This document shows positions 38,500 through 49,110 of a DNA stretch of 64,000 nt, piece by piece (within the stretch, counting starts at the first letter, position 1; the number at the start of each line of letters is the position of its first letter). The DNA comes from Helopsaltes ochotensis (taxonomy: Eukaryota > Chordata > Aves > Passeriformes > Locustellidae): positions 274,512 through 338,511 of the forward strand of contig VXBM01000144.1 of the NCBI GenBank assembly GCA_013400155.1, written 5' to 3'. The notes under the pieces were generated by a model. It worked only from the letters and a program-made list of their open reading frames with translations. It had not been told where the DNA came from and did not search any database. Made by a program: the position numbers and the translations under genes.

Positions 38500-38806
38500 T
38501 TGACCATATGAGGGTGGGTCTCAGTCTCTTCTCCCAGGTAACAATGTCAGGATGAGAGGAAAAAGTCTCAAAATGCACGGGGGGAATTAGATTTGATATT
38601 AGAAAATATTTCTTCACCAAAACAGTTACCAATCGTTGGAACAGGATTCCCAGGGAAGTGGTTGAATCAGCACCTCTGGAGGTATTTAAAAGACATCCAT
38701 GGGGCACTTTGGGATGTGGTTTAGTGGTGGACTTAGCAGTGCTGGTTTGATGGTTGGACTCAGGAATCATGGAGGTTTTTTCCAACCTTAACAAATCCAG
38801 GATTCT
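38500..38806 (+). mobile_element. CR1 LINE, truncated 3' portion (about 300 bp)
   Basis: This is the longest mobile-element remnant. It follows the CR1 3' region in order: GGGTGGGTCTCAGTCTCTTC then CCCAGGTAACAA (38511-38542), GATTTGATATTAG (38590), AAATATTTCTTCACC (38606), GGAACAGGATTCCCAGGGAAG (parts in 38637-38658), CACCTCTGGAGGTATTTAAAAG (parts in 38670-38692), TGGTTGGACTCAGG (38751) and TTTTTTCCAACCTTAA (38777). It ends CAGGATTCTTT in place of the canonical terminal octamers. It lies on the + strand, carries only the end of the element and encodes nothing intact. The 109-codon minus-strand open frame over it is a shadow. Confidence 0.92.
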
Positions 38807-39807
38807 TTAAAGATCAAGACAAATGAAATTTTTCAGTATATCTTTGAGATGTATTTATTATGTTCCTTATTGTACAGAGGGGTGACTACTTCGTGTTCTA
38901 CTGTCTTTGTTTCCTTAATCATATCTTTTTTTGCCAAACAGTTACGGTGTCACATCAATTTGAACTGTAATCACAGGGAAGTCATAAATGCTGAAGTGTA
39001 GCCTAAACTAGTATGTCAAAAAACTCCCCTCTGCATTCTTTGACTCTTCATTCTCCATCCACTTTTGGAGGGACAGTGTTTGGGAAGAAGTTATGTGTAG
39101 GTCAGCAGAAATTGTCTCCAGTGAAGGATGTGCAGCAAGTCTGCCTGTTCTGTCATTTGACACAGAGCGATGGACACGGCAAATCTTTGTCTGAAAACTG
39201 GTCCTTTCCATTTATCCAGCTGAATTCTGTGCATTTCATCAGCACACTGGGATTCAAACACTCTACCAGTGTGTTTGTCCACTTCAAGATGTGAGTCTTT
39301 CTGGCTGGTGCCAATTAATTTAACCCCTGAGGTGGCAAATGAATGAATTCTCCTTTCAGTAATTTCCACCTAGTTTTCCATGAAGATTCCCAGTTGGGGG
39401 CTTTTTTTGATTGTTTATTTTTAGTATAGAAGATACATGAAAATACACAAAATATGTCTGGAGTTCAAAGGAAGAGACAGTGTGATGGAAGGCTATGCAT
39501 CCTAAATCAGTACTCTTTAGGGATGTATCCAATTCAACTGAGAATTGCATCGTTTGTAGCAATAAAATGATCTTGCACCAAAAATATTTCCATTCTGAAT
39601 AGACACAGAGCTGAGAGAGAGATCTAACAAATGTGGAGAGACAAATAATGGTGAAACAAAGTTTTTCCAGAGTTAGTTTTTGCAGAACTGGGAACTAAAC
39701 CAGGAGCCTCCCAGACCTATTCCCGTGTTAGACTTCCCACATCTAATTTCTTCATATGGAAAAAAAATGTTTTTGCTTCCATCTGGACACATACCTCAAG
39801 TTTCCCA

Positions 39808-39899
39808 GCAGCAATTGTGTATTATATATTGGTGTTAAAACTCTTGAAATTGTGCAGCAATTGTGTATTACATATTGGTGTTAAAACTCTTGAAATTGT
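39808..39899. repeat. Two-copy tandem duplication, 46-bp unit
   Basis: Unit 39808-39853 (beginning GCAGCAATTGTGTATTA) is repeated at 39854-39899 with one T/C difference. High identity indicates a fairly recent slippage or replication duplication. Confidence 0.92.
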
Positions 39900-40954
39900 G
39901 CAAGAGCCAAAAAAATTGTAACTAGGCTGAACTACTAAACCATTACTTTGTGAGTCTAAAAATGCCTGTTAAAGCAGCTCTGCATTCCTTGGTGGGACTT
40001 CTTTAGAATTAGCATCTTAACCACTTCAGTCTGACCTCAAATGAAAGTGTAATTACACATGAGCTACAAAAATGATGTTTTATTGGATTTTTCTGTATTT
40101 ATTGTGGGAACAACATGGAGAAATACATGTGGAACTGCTTTTTTAGTAAAAATATTTCTAAATACTTTTTTCCTTCCAAAATTATACTGTATTACGTGAA
40201 GCCTAAAATGAAAGTGTGCTTAGCTGGTGCCATATTAATGATGCCTTTATGACTACATGTGCTTAAAAATATAAGTTAGAGAGGGTATTGATTAAATATT
40301 TGAAACAAGCCTTTATAATATTGTTCGAGCAATGTCAAGTACAATTTTTATTTTAAAAGATTTTGTTGGAATTTAGGCTTCAAAAATATTAATAACAGCT
40401 TACAGCAGGTAGGCTATAAAATAACACTGTATGCTGTCTATTCAGTTTCTGGTTGAAAAAGCACAGCAGTACTTTAGTTCATTACCTTTGAAAAAAACAG
40501 TAACAAGATAATACAGCTGCCTCTGATTAAGATGTAAATTCTTTCTAATTAGAATGTAAATTCTTACATTTAAATGAAGACATCAATTGTCAGGATGCCA
40601 TATGATATCTTATTCCACCTTGCCTGAATGAAGCCCTCACTGTTCATCTATGGCACTAAAATAGTTTTGCAATCCCTTTGTTCTCTGATTCTTGTAATAT
40701 TCTCTCTTCATGTTCCCTTTACACATTGCTTTTGTTTGTTTTCCCCCTGCATCTGATATTGTTGTGTCTTGGGATTTTGCAGAAATTTGGAATGAAAATT
40801 GAGTTCAGTCAGTGCCAGTATTTGCTTGTGCCTCAATTACTTCTGCTGAATTTTCCTCAATGCAAATCAGGCAGGTTGCATAAAGTGGTGCATGTATTTG
40901 AAATAATTAATTTTCCGTAAAATGATGGATCAAGTCCAATCAACCTTCATGAAA

Positions 40955-41330
40955 TCCAAATAAAAGAATAGAGAATTAGAAATTAATTAACATTTTGTGT
41001 TGCTAATACTTTATTATGCAGTCTAAGCTATAAATAATAAGTTTTATTTTTGAGCATAACTTTTTATTATGAACTGTTGATGATAACCTTTGACATAATT
41101 ATCTTGTTAATATATATTAGTGTATTAACCTAAATTTAATGTCATGGAAGTCATTGTAAATTAATAACATTTTAAAAAAGAAAATAACACGATGGAGTTT
41201 TAGAATTGACCCATTAATTAATTTTGCATGTAAATCTCTTCTACAGAGTTAAGGCAATATGTGTCTACCAGTTGATTTTAAAGTGGTTAATTTCACTGTT
41301 TGATTAAAACACCCCATAATACCAAATCTT
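40955..41330. promoter_or_regulatory. Candidate AT-rich homeobox-site cluster
   Basis: Contains AAATTAATTAAC (40981), a GTTGCTAATAC segment, CCATTAATTAATTTTGCATG (41211-41230) and GATTAAAACACCCC (41302). AT-rich composition makes chance TAAT cores frequent, so this is a weaker candidate than the others. Confidence 0.25.
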
Positions 41331-42582
41331 GTTGTGTGAGAGCAACACAGTTTCCTTTTTTTCACTGAAAGCCTGGTTTTGGTAAAATACCTGTGTAGGA
41401 GAAGTTTACATTCTCCTTATAAACACATGCCTTCTATTACTACTCCAAATTATTCTTCTTTTCTCCATTTATGAGCTTTATTACTTTTAGTGTGCATTTT
41501 TAATGCAATATTTCATGCCAGTAAGATTCTCTGCTTATGAGACTTGGTCATAGGTAGTGACACTGTTTTGGTGAAGTGACCGAATCTCCATATAAATGGC
41601 AAAAGGGGTTTTTGATCTGTCATGATTAGATACGAGTGTGTGGTACAAATAATACTCATAATGCCTGTATAGAAAGTTCTAATTATGACCAAATTGTCAG
41701 TAGTAATGACAGTTTATATGATGATTCCAGTTCAGCTGATATGTCTCTATCACAGTTTTACTTAACATTTTAAATTTGAGTACAGTTTTAAAAGTTCCCA
41801 TAATAATAGTTGTATTTTCTCCCTGAACAATGCTTACCATAAAGTCTTTCACTGAAAGTATTGCCCTGTTTTTTTGCAACTGAATTGCAGCAGGCATCAC
41901 TTTATTATCAGCCACAAAAACTGTTTGTTAGGGAGTCATAAAAGAGACTATAATGGTGGAATTTTTAAGTTGTAACAAGCAGAAAGACTCAATATGTTAG
42001 AAAAATATGACTTATTTATCCCAAACCTGTTATTTGCTTATGTAAGTCCTGGTTTAATACACCTGTAGTAATCTTCTCAAAACAGGAAATTAAATACAGT
42101 CTTTCAAATCTTTTTTACTTGGTGAGGGGCTATGGAATATTATTATAACTTCAAATTTTAAGTTCAAATATACCACTTTTTCTCCTTAGAACTGCAAAAT
42201 TAACACAAAAGGTAATTATTTCTGAGGAAGTTCCAGTCATATAAAGGTTAAATCAGTGTGTTTGATGGATTCACAGGAGTTGGGATGTCTTATGCATAAT
42301 ATCAAATGGTCAAGTGTTCTGAAGTATAATATAAATAACTTTGGGCATTGCAAGTGATTTTGACAGTTTCAGCCAAAGAAATATTAAAAAATAGAATTTA
42401 TTAGTGATATCAAAATAGGCTGCATAATGTACTGTCCAGGGTCAATCTCAGTTCTGACATTTAGAAGGAAACTGGTGAAAAACAGAAGTATTTTATGTTG
42501 AGAGCTCACTGAAATTCTGGAGTACTATGCCCTGCTCATGTCTACCTTAGAAGAAAATTTTCATACATGAACCTCTGCTGTT

Positions 42583-42948
42583 ATGAATCTTTTTTTCTCT
42601 TTATATTCCTTTAGAAAAAAATTTACTTGTACTGAAAACTGATGCATTTTGTTAAAGGGAATAGCATGCCATGATCCTGAAGTGACTCCGTTATGTCAGT
42701 TGGGACCAATCAATAGCAGCTCAGTATTAAGAAATTCCCCTGCATTTACTGTGTTGCAGAGAAAACAGATTGTTCTGGGGTATAGGGTGGTTATAGTTCT
42801 CTCTGTGTGTACATCTATATAAATATATGTATATATGTGTCTATATATAGATGTATTCTAGGATGCCTTGGGTCCTGTATTACTGTTTATACAATTCCAG
42901 AAAGATAGTGGATTAGTGTCGTGTTTCATAGTATATTTAATAATTCTC
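42583..42948 (+). repeat. Inverted duplication, arm 1 (~366 bp)
   Basis: This arm is the reverse complement of 46236-46598, with nine substitutions and one 3-base indel that I could count by eye (about 97% identity). It contains the TA/TG-rich simple segment near 42816-42852. From about 42660 to 42877 the two arms appear identical, and eight of the nine differences lie in the last ~55 bases (42877-42931). The flanks of this arm show no duplicated target site, suggesting it is the source copy. Confidence 0.95.
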
Positions 42949-45900
42949 GTAGTGGGTGAAAAGGAAATAACTCTGATCAGTTTCACCTGGATATTGAAGT
43001 GGAAAGAAGCAAAAGACTTTTCATCCAATTAGACTAACATTTAAGAAACATGATACAGATAACATAGTAATAAAAATAAATTGGTGTACTGAAACATTTT
43101 CATACGCAAAATGAGCTGAATGACTGTAGAAACTGAGCACATTCTAGCCTTTGAGGGGTTTAGTTAGAGAAATAACAGTACCATTTACAAAAATTTTCCC
43201 CCTATTGCTTCCTTTCCTTAAAATACCATCTAGTTTATCCACAAAACAAAGAATGCTAGCAGTCATTTTCACCCTTGCTTTTTTAATATTATAAGGTATT
43301 TCTGAATGAGAGGAGTAGCCAGTAAAAGCCAGGTCCTATCAACAGTCAAATTTTTCACTTTAGGGCTTTCTTTAACCACATGATCTGTACCCAACCCTAA
43401 CACCTTTGGTTTGGAATACACAATAAGATGATGGTTGTAAACTTCTTCTCTGCAACACAGTGATTTGTCACGTATCTCGTCTTCCTTAAATTTATATTTT
43501 TGTCTTCTGCTTTATTCTGCACTTCACTCAGATATTTTTCTCTAGCAAAAAAAAAAAAAAGCTCCCATTCACAGTTCATTCCATTCATCAGTCTGAACAA
43601 TTTGACAATTTCTTATTCATCATAGACATTGCAAATCACATCTCTAGAGCTTTCTTTACAGTCCAAATGTCTATTAGTTCTTTTTTTGTGAAAGCGATCC
43701 AAGACCTTCCTGTTGTCTCCTTGAGAGAGTCTACTGCTGTATCAAAAAGACTGTTTAAAGTGTGAGCTTAGTAAGTTTGCAGAAGTAATCTTATTTCTAT
43801 CCTGCCATTTACTGTTTTTCACCTTTAGTAAATTCTAGAATTGATCTATCTTTTGTGGCTAGCGTACAGTTTGCTGATATGTGAATTTTGTAATGAATCA
43901 AAGATCAGCTGAACTGAACACCTCAGGAGGATGCATCAGCAGAGGAGGCGAATTCCGTTCTGGGTCACGCTCTGGTGGTGTCTCTCACAGAACATCTTCC
44001 TCAGTTCTGCCAGAAACTCTCATCGGTCACTGTCCTGTCCTGCTCTGGATGTTTCCTCCTCGTGTGAGGTTTTTAACTATTCCTAACGTGCAGCAATAGC
44101 TGCATGGAGCTAAGCTTGCAATGGCGCCCTTGCCAAGGCAAAGTATCCTGTCTTTTTTACTTATTAATTTTTAATATATTGTATTCCTAGGGCCATCTTG
44201 AATCTTTTACATTACTCAGCAGCATCAAGGTCATCTTCAGCTTTTATTAAACTCTGATGTATTACTGCAAAAGTCCAGCAAGCTAGTTCAAATTTATATG
44301 CAAATCAAATTAGACTTTTCTTTTTTATCTCCTGGTGCTATTTCGCTACCACTTAAATTGAGAATTGTGGAAAGCAGAAGTGTTACTGCAATGAATTTTT
44401 AGAACACAGGCTAAACTTCAGGTTGAATGTCAGGCTATCTGTAGATGATATGGTAGGTTCAGGGGGTTTTTCTGAATTTTGAAATATTTAAATACTCCAT
44501 GAAACAGTTCAACTTGTCTGCACCAAGTAACAGTGAGGCAAACTGCCAGAGATTGTTGTACCAATCATTTGTCTCTACAGTTGGTGAGGAAACAAAGACA
44601 TTCTGCCATATTAATGGGGAAACATCTGCCCTTCTAAAGGGAGAAGTCTGATTAAATAAAAGAGAGTAACTTTTATTGTGAGGATAACTTGTATTGTCAG
44701 TGTGGAGAAGGAGTGTGGAATAATTACTGGAAAATTATCATCAGGTGTGGGGTTTCTGTGACATTTTAGTCTTCTATTAATCTGTCCAGTTTTAGTGAAA
44801 ATGTTAGCACGGACACAAATAAGAAGCCAAGTTTAAACTCTCAGTATAAGCCAGACCTACCAAAGAGATCTGAAATATTCTAAACGAAACCATTTTAAAA
44901 ATCATTTACCGTGATCATTTTATGAGCAGGATTCCCATTACAAAATGGGAATATCTTTTCTTCCTCTGGAGTCATGAGAGGAAAACCTTTTCCTTCACAT
45001 GCTGTACTATGCATGACAAAATGAATTAAATGCATGCTTATGATAATTGTGTTATTAATTTTACTTAGCAGTGGAGAGGTGATGGAATGAGAAATAAATA
45101 TTTTGAATAGATGTTTTCATAGAGTAAATGGAAGCAGTACTGAGTGTGTGAATAAATCATGATAAAAACAGTTCAGACACTTATTTTGGATGTACACGGC
45201 ATTATTTTGCCTAATATGTACATTAGGTACGGCTTGTGCTTATATTATGCTCTAAATATGTCATCAAAAAGCCTTCTTCTGAATACACTTGCCTAAATTA
45301 TGGATACAAGGACTCAGCATATTTTAAAACATGCTGTAGAAGTATGCAGAGTGCAAGTGACATTGAGACACTTTTTATGCATCTATTCATTCAATTTGCT
45401 TTAGTTATTATTAAAAGTTGAGAGATGGCTTCAAAACTGTGTATAATAATGTTCAGTATAAATCAGTAAAATAGGCAAAAGTTTTGTTTTTCATTTTATT
45501 GGTGGCTTTTCACTCTTATCTTAAAAAGAGGGAACCACTTCAATAATGCAGCTTCTAGTAAATGTGGATATCCATCACCAATTTCCCCACTATCAGACTG
45601 AGCCCATCACACTGAATTATTACTATTAAAAAAGAAGCAGCTTTTTAATTGAAAATAGGGAGTTTTCTCACTAAATTCTGACCTGTGTGCAAATATGTGC
45701 AGCCTGATTTGAAGACCACTTTGCTAGAGAATTGCAGTATTTTGTGAACTTTGATATGAACCATGGTTTTAATTACATGTAATTGTAATAAATCAAAAAT
45801 CCGTGAAGCCTGAAGATAAAATCTTATCTCATCAGGTTGATAATAGTATGAGTAGTGTAAGTAGTACTAAGAATCAGATGTTCAGTATTTCAAGTATACA

Positions 45901-46206
45901 CAAAATAAATCATTTTGTACAAGAGAATTATGGGTGGCAGTTATTGGAAATCAAATATTGATCTAAAATCACAGTTCCAAGAAGTTTATACACAATTTTT
46001 AGGATTCAGATATGCAGATACTTGATTTCTAGCATTAACTAAAAAGTTGGTTGAGATCCCTGGGTCATTTGGTTTAAAAAGATAAAAAGCCATAAAAATA
46101 TGTGAGAAAGTGGTTGCATTACAGTAGCTCTGACTATAAGTCACATTTTCACGCTCACCTGTAATTTGTAGTCATCCAGCTCTGGGTGATGTTGAGAAAA
46201 TAATGT

Positions 46207-46234
46207 CCAAGTGAAAAAAGTGATTCCCTACACC
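46207..46234 (+). repeat. 28-bp direct repeat flanking inverted arm 2 (left)
   Basis: CCAAGTGAAAAAAGTGATTC continuing CCTACACC matches 46608-46635 with two A/G differences. The two copies bracket inverted arm 2 almost exactly (1 bp to its left edge, 9 bp from its right edge), so they behave like a duplicated insertion site. Confidence 0.85.
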
Positions 46235-46235
46235 A

Positions 46236-46598
46236 GAGAATTATTAAATATACTGTGAAACATGACACTAATCCACTATTTATTTGGAATAGTATAAATA
46301 GTAATATAGGACCCAAGGCATCCTAGAATACATCTATATATAGACACATATATACATATATTTATATAGATGTACACACAGAGAGAACTATAACCACCCT
46401 ATACCCCAGAACAATCTGTTTTCTCTGCAACACAGTAAATGCAGGGGAATTTCTTAATACTGAGCTGCTATTGATTGGTCCCAACTGACATAACGGAGTC
46501 ACTTCAGGATCATGGCATGCTATTCCCTTTAACAAAACGCATCAGTTTTCAGTACAAGTAAATTTTTTTCTAAAGGAATATAAAGAGAAAAGATTCAT
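46236..46598 (-). repeat. Inverted duplication, arm 2 (~363 bp)
   Basis: Near-identical reverse complement of 42583-42948, separated from it by 3287 bp. It lies between two 28-bp near-identical direct repeats, so it is probably the inserted copy. It has no terminal inverted repeats, poly-A tail or coding capacity, which argues against an ordinary transposon and for DNA copied from the nearby arm. Confidence 0.95.
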
Positions 46599-46607
46599 TT
46601 TCAAGAG

Positions 46608-46635
46608 CCAAGTGAAAAAGGTGGTTCCCTACACC
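46608..46635 (+). repeat. 28-bp direct repeat flanking inverted arm 2 (right)
   Basis: Second copy of the repeat at 46207-46234, two differences. See arm 2 for the interpretation. Confidence 0.85.
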
Positions 46636-47380
46636 TCCTCCTGTCTCCCTCATCCTGTGGGGTTATCAGCTGACTTCTTGTCAAAAATGGGTGCCAGTTC
46701 TCCCACTCAGGTGAGCGTTACATGAGTTCTTTTTTACAGGTACCCCCTAAAATTTCTGCTTTATAGTGTATAAGGCATGAAGTATTTCTTAGCTATGGCA
46801 TCTTTACACCAAATTTCAGAGCTCTGTACTAAAAAATTCAGATCCATTATACTGCTCTGGCTGATAAACCTTTATTCATTCGAAAGACCTCTCACAACTG
46901 GTTTTACCCTTGACGTGAAATAATGATATGATAAAATGACTTAAAAGCAATCTGGGCCATTAAACTTTAGCCATTTCCATTAATGCATTATAGATACGGA
47001 CTGCATTTGTTGTTCTGTATATTTTTGGGTTGTGCTTATGGAATTAGAAGAAAAGTTTTTAGTCTTTCATTTCCACAGCAGTCTGAGATGTTTTAATTGC
47101 TTTACTCCATTTGTTCTCTTGGGGTTCTCCACTGCTCCAGCCAGTTAAGCAGTCTGAGACCAATTGTCTATAACCTGACATAGAAGAAAAGCAGAGTAAA
47201 ATGTCTTTTTTACTAGTTCAGAGATCTACCAAAATGGAATGGGGGTTGTGAAATTATTTTTGTGCAATCATTTGTTATAAATTTTGATAAATAATTGCCT
47301 CCATCCCTGTTAATGTGCAAGCTACAGAGATACTTAATTACCAATAGCATATTTTTCCCCTTATACGGGAAATACAGTAT

Positions 47381-47400
47381 AAATATATATATATATGTAT
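47381..47400. repeat. Short (AT)n microsatellite
   Basis: About 13-16 bases of alternating A and T followed by GTAT. No further structure. Confidence 0.7.
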
Positions 47401-49068
47401 AGCTACTGCTGAGCTTAGATAGCATTAATTTTATATTCAAAATAAAATTAAAATTTCTTTCACATAAGTGTTTTGTGTTTTGATCCTGGGTGAATCTTAA
47501 CACAAATAGAGATGATCATGCAGCTATACATAGTCTATTTAAAAACTGACAGAATAATTCATGCATGTACGAGTTACCATATAATATAAAATCTCAATGA
47601 AACTCTATTTTTTTATGACCAACCTATATATGCTGAATTACTGATCTGTAATAATTTTGCTGCTCCATAATAAATTGCTACCATAGAAACCTCATAGTAC
47701 TGTGGAATAGCATCCTCTCAGATCTCAGCCAAAAACATACTTCCAGTTACAAATAATTGAAGGTAATGTAACAAAAAGTTCGGGAAAAGCAGCAAAGTTC
47801 ACCCATTTATTTATTCTTTTTGAGGTTTTCCTTACTGTTAGTTGCAGTACTGAAGTGATGTTAAGTTACACAATTTGCACTGTAGTTGTCTTTGTTCTTA
47901 TACTTCTTTAACATATAGAAGGCATTAACTATAGTCCAGAAGTCCAGCTGAGAGCATCCCACTAGGCAGGAAAAGGGAGATGCTGTTTTTGGAACTGAGC
48001 TGCAGTAATCTGAGAAGTGCTAAAAGGTGTGGTTTTAGCAATCCGTTAAATATTTTCTCACCTTCCCACCTGCATTAAATTTCAGTTGTTACCGTGCTGT
48101 GGATGTCTGTTACAGTAAGCATTAAAGTTAATGATTGTTCTTGAAAATGGAGCTTTTTCCATTCATGGAAGCTATTTTTTCCTCAAAAAATTGAGGCTGG
48201 TGATGGCAGGCACCTCAGGCAGAGCCACCTGAACCAAAATGCTGATCTAGAATATTTTTCACAGATGCCACAGACACTCTTCATGAATCTATATTTTGTC
48301 AGCTTTTTGATTTCTTGGCTATTTCTGGGACTATTCAGTATCTAATATGAAATGTGTGATACATTTTGAAGATGAAATATTTCTTTCACTGTCTTTTAGA
48401 AGAGATCCTTGGAGGAGAAGGTGGGATATTTTGAAACTGTTTTCTTGAAGTGATTTGCATCTACAAATTGTACCAAATTTCCAAGGAGTTCATTTGTTAT
48501 TTGTACAGATCTGAAGGAACTGCCTGTATTTACAAGCACTGAGTATCTTAAAAGCAATGAAATATGATGGCTACTTCATACTGCTATTTTTCAGTATCTT
48601 CATTAGAAAAGTTGACTAATTATCTCCTATGAACATTAGGTCATTCTGGCAGATCCTGACTAACAGCTGAATTTTAATTTTTGACATAATTTACAATATG
48701 TTCAGCCATTGAAGATGCTCTAAATAAACAGTGACTATGTATTTGAAAATCCATTAGGAAATAGACTATTTCTTTTAGGAGCATGTAGTATCCTTCTTAA
48801 CATAGTCTTATCAAAAGAAAAATGAAAATACTTCCTTTTATTATTTTAAAATAGCAGACTCTTCTTAATGAATTTACTTTGTCGCTAAAGTGACTTTGAA
48901 ATATAATTCTTAAAAAAATATGTTCACCTCTACTTCGAATCTGCTGTGGTAAGGAAAAACCAAATGCAAACTTTCCCTATGTTTTTCTGATTTTATGCAA
49001 GTTACTCTTTGCATTTACTTAAAATTGCAGGTCCTTCAGGTAAACTCTGCTCCTCACTTTTGATACCT

Positions 49069-49110
49069 TATCTGCACAAAGCAGTCCTTTATCTGCACAA
49101 AGCAGTCCTT
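49069..49110. repeat. Two-copy perfect tandem duplication, 21-bp unit
   Basis: The unit TATCTGCACAAAGCAGTCCT plus T at 49069-49089 is repeated exactly at 49090-49110. The multiple of three keeps overlapping open frames intact, but none of them looks real. Confidence 0.95.

Noticed and set aside
38465..38794. 109-codon minus-strand open frame
   Set aside because: It lies antisense over the CR1 3' fragment, which explains the sequence.
42583..42948. Inverted arms as terminal inverted repeats of a 4-kb DNA transposon
   Set aside because: The 3.3-kb spacer has no transposase-like frame, the outer ends lack a shared target-site duplication, and the direct repeats bracket only arm 2.
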